DNA of 64,000 bases from Megalopta genalis (Eukaryota; Arthropoda; Insecta; Hymenoptera; Halictidae), in NCBI RefSeq assembly GCF_051020955.1, contig NC_135014.1, positions 28,582,242-28,646,241 on the forward strand, in the 5' to 3' direction. A model generated the notes under the pieces. That model was not told the DNA's origin and made no database searches. It was given only the letters and a program-made list of their open reading frames with translations. The position numbers and the translations under genes were made by a program. Each line of letters starts with the position of its first letter. The stretch's first letter is position 1. Shown one piece after another: positions 46,101-57,610 of the stretch.

Positions 46101-47850
46101 GCGCGTCACGTATTTCTGTCCCGCGAACGTGACTCAACCGATCATTCGTCGAAATCATTTTCCGAGAGATTCATGCTCTTCCCGTTAAATGTTAATTGTT
46201 ACGTACGAAATCGTGGACGTGACTCAGTTCAAGGAAAGAACACAGGGGGAGGGGAAGAGATAAAACTGCTAGTCCCGTTGAAATCTGATTCTCTATCGAC
46301 GTCGACTCTTAACCTATAATAGCCTATGTTAATCGCAACGATTCGGTCGAGATCTTCCTCCCTTTTTAACGGGAGTCTCGGTTTGCATACTTTCTACGCG
46401 TACCACGTTAGCCTTCCTTCGCTCGATTATTCCGCCGAACAACATAATTCCATGCCATTTCCATGATCAGCCGTGGAAAGAACGTCCCGGGACGGAGCGT
46501 CCGTTACCCGGAACGACTACGCGACCGCCAATAGAAGTGTAGGAAAACCGAGGACGTTCTCCGCGAACTTTACGATTTTTTACTCGAAACCAAACGTTGT
46601 TCTAGAAATTATGATTTATAGGTTAGGAAGTGACTTCGTGAAACGTCCACCGTTTCACGGACGACGACGGATGGGTGCGTAAATAGAGATTAGTACGAGC
46701 GGAAAATACCTTGACTGGATTCTTTCGAACGAACATCTGAAACTCTCTTTCTTTCTCGTTGGAAACACACTAGGAAGCTCGCGTCGCACGGGAATTCCGT
46801 TTGCTCCCGTGCGTGCAAAAAGCGGTCTCTATAAATAGTGCATTACGCAGTCTGTTAATCGGTCACGCATGCTCCAAGCCTGCGGGAACATTGACATCCT
46901 GTCAATTCGCCGGGAAAAACACGTTTCGCGTCTCCGTCGTGTTTCAATATCAACGGGCACGAATTGTTTTTATCGCGGACGAGCCGACGCGATTTATTGG
47001 CCGATCAAATTACGTGCAAAATGAACCGAACGAGGGAACCAGGGGAGAGTCGTTTATATCGTGATATCGTACTCGTTTTCCCTGATCTATCTCTACCGTC
47101 CCTGTCGCGTATCCGCATCGATACGACATCCACCTTGCGTCCCGCGATTGTTCCGAAAATATATTCATACGTAAGATAAACATTATCGAACGAAACAGGA
47201 AAAGATAAAATAATATATATAATATAAATAATATAATAATATAAATAATATATATAAACAATAAAATAAATAATAATATAATAAACAAAGTCGTGCATGG
47301 AGAGTTAACTCGTATGGTTGTCCTGTTAACAGGTTAAAGACAAAGCACGTTTCCGGACGAGAATCGGTCGTTTCGTACCGATTTAGGGGGTGGGGGGGAG
47401 GCGGCGCGGTGTGTTCGAGGAGAGGAATCGTTCGTCGCGGAACGACGGAAGCTCGTATTCGGGTCATCGTCGCGACAATAGCGGAAAAGAATACCATGAT
47501 CTGGCTCTCATAATCGGCGCAGCGCGCGCGCGCCATGTAAACACGTAAATTCGTGCTCGCGTACCGCTAACCTTCCTCGTATGGTCGCCACGGCGCGTTA
47601 CAGTAGTCTTCTCTCGGCGATACCGTTACGCAAACATTTTTCTTTTTCCCATCGCGTTGCGCTTTAACAGAAACAAAAGTAGAGTCGATCGAACGCCGCC
47701 AATACGAAATTTTTCATTGAAAAATTTATATATTAAAAAATTTACACATTTTATATATTTTAAATATAAAATTTATATATTTTAAATTTACATATTGCTT
47801 CCGTTTACAAATTATTATACTATATTTATACTCGCGTTTTCTCGTTTCAG
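43163..47850 (+). other. Intron upstream of the tara coding exons
   Basis: No coding frame supported. It holds a CT run near 43219-43240, a TA run near 43517-43540, a hairpin B element (44320-44689) and an AT-rich stretch just before the acceptor. The acceptor tract is pyrimidine-rich and ends TCTCGTTTCAG at 47850. Confidence 0.5.
44320..44689. mobile_element. Hairpin B foldback MITE
   Basis: TACAGGGTGTCCCGAAAATG to GGACACCCTGTA with TA tips, about 366 bases. It keeps both long arms and the core CCAATGAGCGGAACCGGGCT. It sits in the proposed tara intron. Confidence 0.9.
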
Positions 47851-47858
47851 ACGCTAAG

Positions 47859-48181
47859 ATGAGATTAGAAGAGGATCTAGTTATACGCAGGAGCCGACCT
47901 ACGATGATTTCCGCCAAATATCGTGCGAGAGAGGAGCGTCGACGTCTTCTGAAGATCTCCGCCGGGAAGTTGAGGAGGATCGAGGACCCGGAAGCGAGCC
48001 TCTGCAGATCTGTGCTTATCAACAACGCCGTGAGACGGTTGCAACGCGAGAACAGGGACGAGAAGACGAGGAACTACGGGCTTCCGGTGGTCCCGTATCT
48101 GAACGACTCCACCAAAGAGAACAATGTTTCGAGCAACCTTATCGTCGGCGTGACGGACGACGACACCACCTCCAGAAAAAG
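47859..48181 (+). CDS. taranis (SERTA-domain cofactor), coding exon 1
   Basis: The exon begins after the acceptor TTTCAG (47850). The first ATG at 47859 opens the frame and the exon ends at donor AAAG|GTACGT (48182), giving 107 codons plus two bases. Residues about 22-66 are the SERTA domain: a basic helix (YRAREERRRLLKISAGKLRR) followed by the hallmark SVLINN-VRRLQ. SERTA proteins (vertebrate SERTAD/TRIP-Br, fly Taranis) are nuclear cofactors acting with cyclin/CDK and E2F and with trithorax-group chromatin regulators. The fly protein also controls sleep through Cyclin A. The start sits close to the domain, so this form lacks the long N-terminal extension of the fly protein, unless an upstream coding exon was missed. 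Confidence 0.9.
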
Positions 48182-48579
48182 GTACGTCCTCGGTCGTTTT
48201 CTACAAAAACTCGACCAAGGATTTAAATCGCTGTACGAACGTTGCTACTCGTTCCGCACGATTTCGGGGGGTGGGAGGGGATTTCCATATTTTCAACATA
48301 GTCCTCGTAACGGGAGAGTCGCGTAACATCAATAGGATCCACCGAGTGGCGGAAGAAGAACGCTAGGATCTTAATGGGTTCGTTTTACATAATGTAGATT
48401 ACGCAAGAAAGCAAACGGAGAAACGCGGGGGTAGGGCGCGCGCGCGCGCCCGTAGCGTAATGTCTTAGAAGAGGGGGAGAGGGAGGGGGGCTGTCGAGTG
48501 GCAACTTTCGAGAGACACGATCAGCGATCGTGTAGAAACTGTTGTGGATTCGTGATCTAATCGTGATTGGTTTCCGCAG

Positions 48580-49210
48580 ATTGAGCGACGACACGAGGAA
48601 CGACGGGCTCGGGCCGAAGCGGCAGAGGCACGACGACCTCGACCTCCAGGACGACGTGTTCAGCGACTTCTACATCCTGCCGCCGACACCTCGGCTGTTG
48701 TCCCACATCGACGAGGTCCAGGAGCCGGAGAACCCGCACCACCACCACCTGGTCTACCCGGAGGATCGTTTGGGCGGCATCGACGTTCGATCGTCGACGA
48801 CGATGATCAGCACCAGCACGGCGAACACGACGACCAACAGCAGCAGTAACAGCAACAACAACAACAGCAACAACCCCACCACCGGCACCACCACCACGAG
48901 TAGTTGCTGCAGCTCCGCGATGTTCCCCAGCGAGCTGGACGACTCTGCCGCGCAGTTGAACAGCGTGGTCGCGAGATCCGGCGACGTGGGCATGATGGAG
49001 GCGTCCGACGTCGTTGACCCCGACCGGATCTGCGACTTCGCCAGGTTCGCGGACTCCGCGAAGAGCCTGGAGGAGCGTCTGGTCGAGCTACAGTCGCTGG
49101 ACGAGCATTTCGACCTGGCGAAATTCGAGAGAAACAACAACCAGAGCTGCGGCAGGGCCTTCCACGACATCCAAACGTTCCACAGTCTAGTGCCGGGTCT
49201 GGAAACTTAG
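48580..49210 (+). CDS. taranis, coding exon 2 (C-terminal half)
   Basis: Acceptor TTTCCGCAG ends at 48579. The split codon AG|A (Arg108) restores the frame and the exon runs to TAG at 49208, giving a 317-residue protein. After a basic KRQRHDD patch, residues about 128-152 (LQDDVFSDFYILPPTPRLLS) look like the acidic-hydrophobic motif that in TRIP-Br proteins contacts PHD/bromodomain partners. A Thr/Ser/Asn-rich low-complexity tract covers about residues 175-212. The C-terminal 60 residues (DPDRICDFARFADSAKSLEE onward) are acidic and helical-looking, as in SERTAD transactivation regions. Codon use is strongly GC-rich and the intron is 398 bases. Confidence 0.88.
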
Positions 49211-52200
49211 AAGGGAGCCTCGTGCCTTGAGCACCACCCTGCTATCGTCGATCACGACTACGCGGGCAGACGGTTTCGCGGCACACACGAGGACACACGG
49301 CGAGGATGAACCTGGACTATGGAGGGTGAAGATGAGAAGAAAGAGAGGCGGCTGGCTGGCCGGTCGATCGTTCGGCTATAGGCCGGCGATCGAGCGGCCG
49401 AATTGGCTTCGCGGACACCGTCGTCTCTCGTCGAGGATGTATTTGGTACCGAAGACTCGGAAGAGGACTCTTCTCTCTGGTCGGTTGTATCCTGGCGAGC
49501 GATCTCGGGAAAACAGCCGTGTGCCGAACAGTTTTCTCGCGCATCCCGGGACCGGAAATAGAATCCTGAACGACGCGGTCGCCAGACGACGGGGATCAAA
49601 TCCATAGAAATTTTTATCGGCTCCTCGGTCGTAACGCATGGCAATCGTTCTATGAAAGACGCGAAGGAGTATTATAGATTTATACGGGCCGGGCATTAAC
49701 GGTTAAGCCTCGAGCAAACAGCAACGATCGGTGCCAGAGTCGTTCGGCGGAGGAGCGTCGCGTTTACCTCATGCTGTCCCACGGATTTCATTCTGACGTC
49801 GCGCGATCGCGTCTGTTTTATATAGATAAGAAATGTTAGAGAAGAAATACGGTGTTCTCTTGTCGCATGCTGTACGAATCGCGTTTCTCTTTGTGGTATC
49901 GTCGACCCTGATGGAAACGTACGGGCGAAGACGCGCAGAAAGTGAACGTGCAACCGGAGGATACTATTGTAGAACGCTTTTCGCATAGCCTCGACGAGGT
50001 CCCTTCGTCGTTAGCCAGATCTATCGAGGTACCGCTCTAGAGTTCGATTCGGTATTTCGTGGTGTATACGTACACGCGCACACACATACACACAGGATTT
50101 GAACGCCGAAAGTTGTACGTACGATCGTCGGTACCAAAATGTCCTGAAATACGCATAGGCATCCTGCATATATATGTATACAGTGCACACGTTGTATGTA
50201 TATATATATGTGATTTGTATATATTCAAGTACGTTTGTAAGAGCACGTTAATTGATAATATTATAGGTGAATTTGTAGTGGAATTTCTTCGATGGACAAT
50301 TACGCGAAGTGCAACAGACGAGAAATGCCGCGAACGACGGAACGCGTTTCTCGCGCCTCTGTAAAAATGCCTTTAGAGTAGCATCGTGAGTTAAACAAAT
50401 AATAATAATAATGTGGTGGTGTGCGATGAAATCGAACGAATTCACTGTACCCTGCGATAATGCTACGGTGGGCCTTAATTGTTGCGCAACGTTCTTCGGT
50501 TATACCTATTAATGATATTTCGTCTCGCGTTGTCGCCTTCTCGTTCCGCCGACAATAACGAGGGGGCCATCCTCGCAGTCCTTCAACGACAAATCTAAAC
50601 TGCTTCTCGAGCGTTCTGTCGAAGAACCTTTTTAAATCGGATTCGGATTCGGTTCGGTTGGATTGGCTATATATATACGCAATATCGCATCGTCAATAGC
50701 AGAACTGTCAAACGATACGGCGCGGCTCGGTAAACGGGTTGGATCATAAATAGATAAAAAAGATATAAGAGAAATATGTTCGAACATGAGAAACAATGAA
50801 CAGTCGTCTAGCTAGAAATGGTAACTGAGAATTTGTACAATAAGTTAAGATTTTATTCGCATGACTGGAACTTACAGGTTTTTTTAAGAAAGGGGTGGAG
50901 GAACGCGTTTATGATTCAACCCTATATTTGCAAGTAGGCTTCGAGCGAGTTGTTAATTTGGATTTGGGTTCGTGTTTAATCATTCCACGCTGATCGGAAT
51001 GGATAAGAATAATTGCGAGAGGATTGACGAGAACGGTACAGCCGAGCGTTCGTTTTCACTAGTTACAAATTTTTTTGTTCGCTTTGTCAAAGTGTATGTT
51101 CCATTTCGATACGTCAAACGACTTACTACGGTCTCACGACCGCGCGTAACGCGGAATTTTGTTAACTCAACTCTCCCCCCTGTCCCCCACAAGCTAAGAA
51201 TGTCGCAATAAGTTTTGTAAAATTTTGTTACGATGAAAACGATACACGCGACCGTGTAATATTAATTTGTACACATTGTTCTTGTACATAGATAATGTAT
51301 TGTTCGAAAGATACATATATAGATAAGCTCGATTGATAAAAAATGGTGTATCTTCGCGTGAACTCTGCAGACACTATATGGTGCAATACTTTGTACATCC
51401 GGTTGGCCAACCGGTGAGAATCCGCGAATCAATTTTAAACATGAATCCTGTTGTCGGGTACAGTTTTTTTTTCGAGGAATCGGGGGATCGAGATTTCCAA
51501 GAAGATTCTCCACGGAGAAGATACTGCCCTAAAAAAAGAATGTTTGTCATTAATTCGTGGACCAAGTCGGTTATATTTCACGTTGATCCATTTTTTAAGA
51601 ATGGCTCCGGCACGAGCGAGGCTACGGAACAGACTTAACATCGTAAAAAGATTTTGTGATCGGCGACAACGATTTTGGAGAAAAATACCTTGGTTTATCA
51701 TTAATTTTCTTTTACAATGGAATTATCCAGAACCAACATTGTCTCTCTCTCTCTCCAATCGCGTTTCGATTTGTCTTATTATCCGATGAATGAAATTGAA
51801 AAAAATGTGTGTTTAGAATTACGATCATATCGTAATAATATTAGCGTGTAATATTCTCGCGATTTCGCTTGAATAATTACCATCGAGAGTATGGTACTCA
51901 CTTTTACACTTTGATAAGGATACAAAAAAAAATAGGGTTATAGAACCCTCAGGCTCGCGTGACACAAAAATACATCGGATGTTAGATCTATTCTTAGCTT
52001 CGCCCCGTGCCGTTTCCATCTAACTTATCCCTCTTTCCCGTACCGTTCACAAAAGTGCTAAAAAGGAATTGGATGTTCGACGACGCGTTGTTTTCCACAG
52101 CCTTTTATTTTACGTTTTCGTTCGAAAGTGATCTTTCGTATGCCCCCTTACCTTCTTCTTTAACCTTCCTCGACTCGCAACCAGATTCTTTTCCATATCT

Positions 52201-52995
52201 TCATCCCCTCTGGTAACGAGAAATCGGTCGCCGAATCACGGGCGACGCCCTCTGTGCACGCACGGCACAACTAGCACCTAAAGGGTCACCGCGAATCTGT
52301 TTCCGTTACACGTGATCGTATCGGTGAAAATCGAAGCATTGTCAAAACTTTTACAAAATCCCGTGAGAGCTGCTGGAAAAGAAGTAACTGTAATAAAGCA
52401 AACGGTGATAAAGAGACTGCGGGTGTTTATGCGAATTTACAATTTTTATAAATAAATTTACAAAGCTGTTGATTGGACGATTTGTCGACAGAATTTGATA
52501 GGACCGTTGAACCGATAGTCCCTCGGTAAATAAATAAATAAATAAATAAATAAAACGAAGCTGTAGAGCTGAGCGAACCGATCGAACAACCGGTTTAACA
52601 AAACAAGAATAATCCACGGATCAAAGAAATTCTCTATTCAGATCAATAAAGATCCGCAGTCTGCGATATATACATATGCATAAACGTGAAAATAATGCAA
52701 AAAAAAATCCAATCTTCCTTTCGAACGTTCGAACCGCAGTTCGAGGGGGATGTTTCGTGTCTCAGCTCGATGCACGATTGTCTGCGATATCGGTAGAATC
52801 GAGATCTCGAATCTCGTGGTTCGACGCGACATTGTCACACACTGTAAATAGCTGCCTTAGCCACCCGTGTAAGAGTAATCAACTATGTATAAAGTTTCAT
52901 ACATTGTTTAGGTTTTTAGTACTAGTTATCCGAGATCAGTTACCAATTATACGAACAATTTGCGAATAAACTGCAAAAATATAACGCCGTGTCGT
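49211..52995 (+). other. Probable tara 3' UTR
   Basis: About 3.8 kb follows the stop without another coding frame. AATAAA signals occur at 52392, 52645 and 52965. The last is followed by GTGTCGTTCTTTT, a suitable GU/U-rich downstream element, so cleavage near 52990 is the favoured end. An (AAAT)n run lies at about 52528-52555. TA/CA microsatellites lie at about 50060-50225. The extent is inference from signals only. Confidence 0.4.
52965..52970 (+). terminator. Candidate polyadenylation signal AATAAA
   Basis: GCGAATAAACTGC followed within 30 bases by a U/GU-rich stretch. It is the most distal good signal before the hairpin A pair. Alternatives are 52392 and 52645. Confidence 0.35.
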
Positions 52996-53180
52996 TCTTT
53001 TCCCGCCTTTTTCTTCTGCGAGCGCGCGTTCTAACCTGTGAATCCAGATGACATCTCGATCTTGCAGGTAGGTATAGCAAAGACAATAATAATGTCGAAA
53101 TCCGTTACGGACGATCAGCCAACTCGTTCATCATAGTGAACGCGTTAAACACCGAGGAAGCATCATCGTCGCGAAGTAAG

Positions 53181-53340
53181 TACAGTAATGTCTCTCTAAT
53201 TGACGTCCAGATTGACCGCAAAAATGGACAATTTGGGAAGAATAGATACGATTATTCGAGTCTTGCAATTGTTGAAAATCGGTAACTATAAAAACGAGTC
53301 GCAAGGCTCGAATAATCGTATCTCCTCTTTCCAAATTGTC
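53181..53340 (+). mobile_element. Hairpin A MITE, right end missing
   Basis: TACAGTAATGTCTCTCTAAT starts the left arm. The right arm runs to CCAAATTGTC at 53340 and stops where the terminal 50 or so bases should follow. A second copy begins at the next base. Confidence 0.8.
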
Positions 53341-53561
53341 TACAGTAATGTCTCTCTAATTGACGCCACCAGATTGACCGCAAAAATGGACAATTTGGGA
53401 AGAGGAGATACGATCATTCGAGCCTTGCGGTTTATTTTTATAGTTATAAATTGTCCACGATTATAAAAACGAGGTAAAAATCGAACAATCGTATCTCCTC
53501 TCCCCAAATTATCCATTTTAGGTGGACAATCTGATCGTCAGTAACGGAGACATTACTGCAT
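53341..53561 (+). mobile_element. Hairpin A MITE, fused to the previous copy
   Basis: Starts TACAGTAATGTCTCTCTAAT at 53341 and ends GGAGACATTACTGCATA at about 53561. The arms pair through ACAATTTGGGAAGAGGAGAT. It forms a head-to-tail pair with the copy at 53181. Confidence 0.82.
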
Positions 53562-55233
53562 ATAGATTCGTTCTCCAAATGTATCAATGAAAAACACGTG
53601 CACGTAGTCTTTTTCAATATTTTTTTTTATTGAGTGTTGCGAATATATATACAAAGGATGGCGAACTAATAACTATTACATTAGAACCAAATAAACAAAG
53701 GTTACGATAATAATATTAACGCGTGTTAATAATATTTTATTTAAATAACATAATCATAACGATGTGTGCCGAATTTTCAAAAATGGACACAGTCACTGCG
53801 TACGCTAGACGCGTCTCTGTCATTTGTTTATTCGTGTCTCGTGTGTTGAATTTGTTCCCCTAACAATTATTACTCTCGCGCGGTATCGACGTTGCTTGTT
53901 GGCGACACTCGATCCTCGAAGTAAAAAAAAAAGATCGAAAAAGAAATGAAGAAGGGTTATTAGGAGCGTGAGGCGGGGCGGGGGAAGAAGGAGGGGAGAA
54001 ACGTTTCGAGATCGATGTCGATATTCTTGCGAAGGGATCGCTACTATCGAATGGCTTGAGTACGGAGAAGGCGGCAAATCCACCAAAAACATCCTAATGA
54101 ATTTTCTTTTTGTTCTTTTCGAGGGAACGCGATCGAATTATCGTTCTCGTTGAAACGGACCTCGTGATCGCGTGTTTTCATGGATCGCGAGTCGACGAGA
54201 CGCGTGCACACGTTTTGCTCCGCTGACCTATCCGCGAGATGTATTAAAAAGTGAAAAATCGTCTACGTATTTCGCGCACAAATCGGTTCTATTTACCGTC
54301 GTCGGGTCGGCGACGCGTATGTGTGTTTTTGTGCGTTTTAAAGGATCGCGACCGTTCGAGAATCGATCGCGAATTATCTAACTGTCACCATCGCCGGGAG
54401 CCGTGTCCGACCGATGGCGGTTACAAAATCGGGTAAAAAATATGAACACGTTATTCTTTGCCGTCGTCGAATGCTTGTCTAACGGTGCCGGGGCCGCCGG
54501 CACTGTTCCACGGGAACCGTCGATGTGTTCGAAATTCGAGATATCATGAAAACAATCGAAACGACCTCGGGTTTCACACGCCAACGATAATATCTCTCGT
54601 TCGATGTGAAGTGTCGGACTGTCAACGCGCGTATAATATAGGTCCCTGAAGTAAGGGGCCAGCGCGGTCTCGCGGGCGCGCGCCTATCGATCGATTCCGC
54701 GATCGCAAAGCGTTTTCTGAAGTTAGTCGAGAAACAGCAGCGTCGTTTGGTGAAATTGGCGCCATTGCTACACGAACGATCATCACATCATACAAGTAAA
54801 CTCACAGCGATATTCTTTTTTTTTTCTCTGTCGCGTTGGAACCGAGACGATCGACACCTACTACTACTTCTTCTTCTTTTGCTCGTCGTACGTATATATA
54901 TATATATGTAGGTATATATATATATATATATATATTGCTTAATTTCTTTCGGTTCGCTTTGTCCCGCTTTACGTAATAAAATATTATCTCCTAAGAAAGA
55001 CGATAATTCTGTTGCATTTGTCGGTCCATGCAATGTTCAAAAATATTTCTTCTCCGCGGAGAACGTCGAATGATTTTTTCGCCCCCTGTTTTTCCTAATC
55101 TCGGCTCCCGGGTTTTCGCAGATTCGCCGGGAGGTTTCGAGATCGTTGATAACATTAATCTCGATAAACATCTCGAAAAATATTTCGATATTCAATGCAA
55201 CCGAGAATCGAATGGTAGACGGGATCCGGACGA

Positions 55234-55235
55234 CC

Positions 55236-55291
<56 letters not shown>

Positions 55292-55297
55292 CTCTCT
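55234..55297. repeat. (CT)n microsatellite
   Basis: About 25 or more CT units with one CG interruption near the right end. Confidence 0.93.
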
Positions 55298-57239
55298 CTC
55301 GTTTCAAGGAACTGTGTGTTTCGATCGAGAAGAGAAGCCGCGTCGCAGTTCCGAGAGCAAGCGAAAAGATCCGGTTTTCTCGGCAACCGTTTCTTTCGCC
55401 TTGTCCCGGCAAACGTAGTCACGTCTACTGCCAGTAGAAACGAAACCGTATGCTGTCAGACACGTGTTCCCGAAGCGTGTTTAACGGTTCTCGGGCAGTT
55501 CACAGCCTGGATCTACTACTAGCGAAAAGTCTCGAACGACTGTCTTGGCTCTCCGCGGTATTATTTTTACCGTGGCGACGTGTCCCGGCGAGAATTTCAA
55601 AAGGAACAAAGCAAAAACGTTCGCCGCGTTCTTTCACCGGCAAAAAAGTCATTCGACGATTCCTATCCCCCCCCCCCCACACACACACGCACACACACGA
55701 CTACACAGTAATTACGCTTTTTCTCTTTTAATCACAAAAATAGAATTCTTAAAACTTAAATTCAGTTCGTTCACACTGTTCCACAGACGCGCACACGACG
55801 CATACGCACGCACACACACACGCACATACACACATGCTTGCAGGCATACAGGACAGAAACGTATACACAATCCCTCGCATCGGTGGTGCGCGCGCGCGCG
55901 AGCGCGTTTCTTCTCCTTCTCTTTCTCTTCCCACGTTTTCTCACGTTTTCTCACGTTCCTTTGTGTACAGCGGCCTGTGCACACTCTCGCGGGACAATCA
56001 TTCGCCGAGAAGTATGCAGTTAGCGTGGACGAAGGATTTTTGACCGGTGCTTTCCGTCGTTCTCGACCAAGGCGACGGGAACAGAGTCGAGCACGAGCGG
56101 TTCAAGAACCGTTCGAAATTCTACCCGTTCGAGTAGAACTGTGACGTACGATCTATTTTTCTTTTTTTCAATGTCTTTGAAAAATTCTCATGGGCAGAAA
56201 AGAATTACTTTGCTACAACGGTGCAACGTTTAGGACGCTTGCGCGGCTTCGTATACTTTATCATTCGAATGGAAACGCATTCGTCGTTTTCACTCGCCTA
56301 TGGTATATAGGAGAGCGTATTTTTTATTTTTTTATTTAAAAAAAAAAACGGTCCGATCTTCTCAGAAAGGAATGACTCGATAGTACTCCAGTGTCAGAGG
56401 AAAAAAGGTATATTTTAACGCAAAACTGTAATCGATACACAGGTTCTTACAATAATCGAATACGCTCATCAGTTAAATGTTTAGCTGTTACGTGAAAGGA
56501 AACGAAGAGTGGTGGAAGAGATAGAGAAACGGGTGAAAGAGAGGTGATTAGGATACCGCTAGGAGAGAGAGACCCGTGCTCTCGAACGAAGGAACGTAAA
56601 CACGACCGATCGACGCCTCGCGTATCACCGCCCCTCCCGCCAACGTCTCCTCCTCTCCCCGTAACACGTAAACAAACGCGGGTAATCCGTAACAATTATT
56701 CTCTTTACAACAACAATTTATAAAAAACTATCCGAATTTCTCCTTCTCGTCTGATCCTTCGTTTGAAACGTGCGAGGGGGGAGAGGGGGGCCGTGCGAGG
56801 TCGGGATCGGGGGGAGAGCGGGGGAGGGGGAAACAAGAAATAGCAACAGAATCGGGAGAACGAAAGTTGAGACGAGACTTCATGCGTAAAACACTAATAA
56901 ATAAAAGGAAGTAACGATTCGTTCCCGCGGACGAGGTTGCGAGACGTTTCGAGAACGCGAATCGCGGCTCCTCGCGATCGTTCTGCTTTTGTCTCTTTTG
57001 TTCTCGGTCCGCGGGAATCTCCGCCAGTATGAAGAAACAAAGCGGAGAAAGCATCGTCGTTGCGATTAGGGTCCCGGGGTGGGGTCCGAATAGAAAAATA
57101 CGGTTCGACACGCACTGCACACCGCTCGGTAAAATGGCCGCGCGATTGTTTTTTTGTTCCTCGGACAGGATCGGCCGTCGATAACAATAATTACACTGAT
57201 CGTCGAATATCCTATTCGAACGGTGATCTCTCGCACAGC

Positions 57240-57610
57240 TTCGATATACATATATTTATAATTTTATTTCTATATATATATATGCGTGTGTTTACGTACA
57301 TACATATATATATACATATACACATATACGTATGTATACATATATATATACACATAGATATATCAAAAATATCCTTAATAAAATAGAGCTTTTCGTATGT
57401 ATAATGTACCGCGTCGAGTACTTCTTTTTTTCTTTATTAAATTTTTATCCGCTGCATACGTGCACATACATATATACACGCGTGCCTCCCCGCGTATACA
57501 TGTATGCATACCTGTACACACTCATAACGTCCAGTATTATATATACATATATATATAAATAATATATATAAATATATATATATTTATTTATTTATATGTA
57601 TATATATACC
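57240..57610. repeat. TA/CATA-rich microsatellite cluster
   Basis: Alternating TATATA, ACATACAT and CACATA units broken by short unique pieces. Confidence 0.8.
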
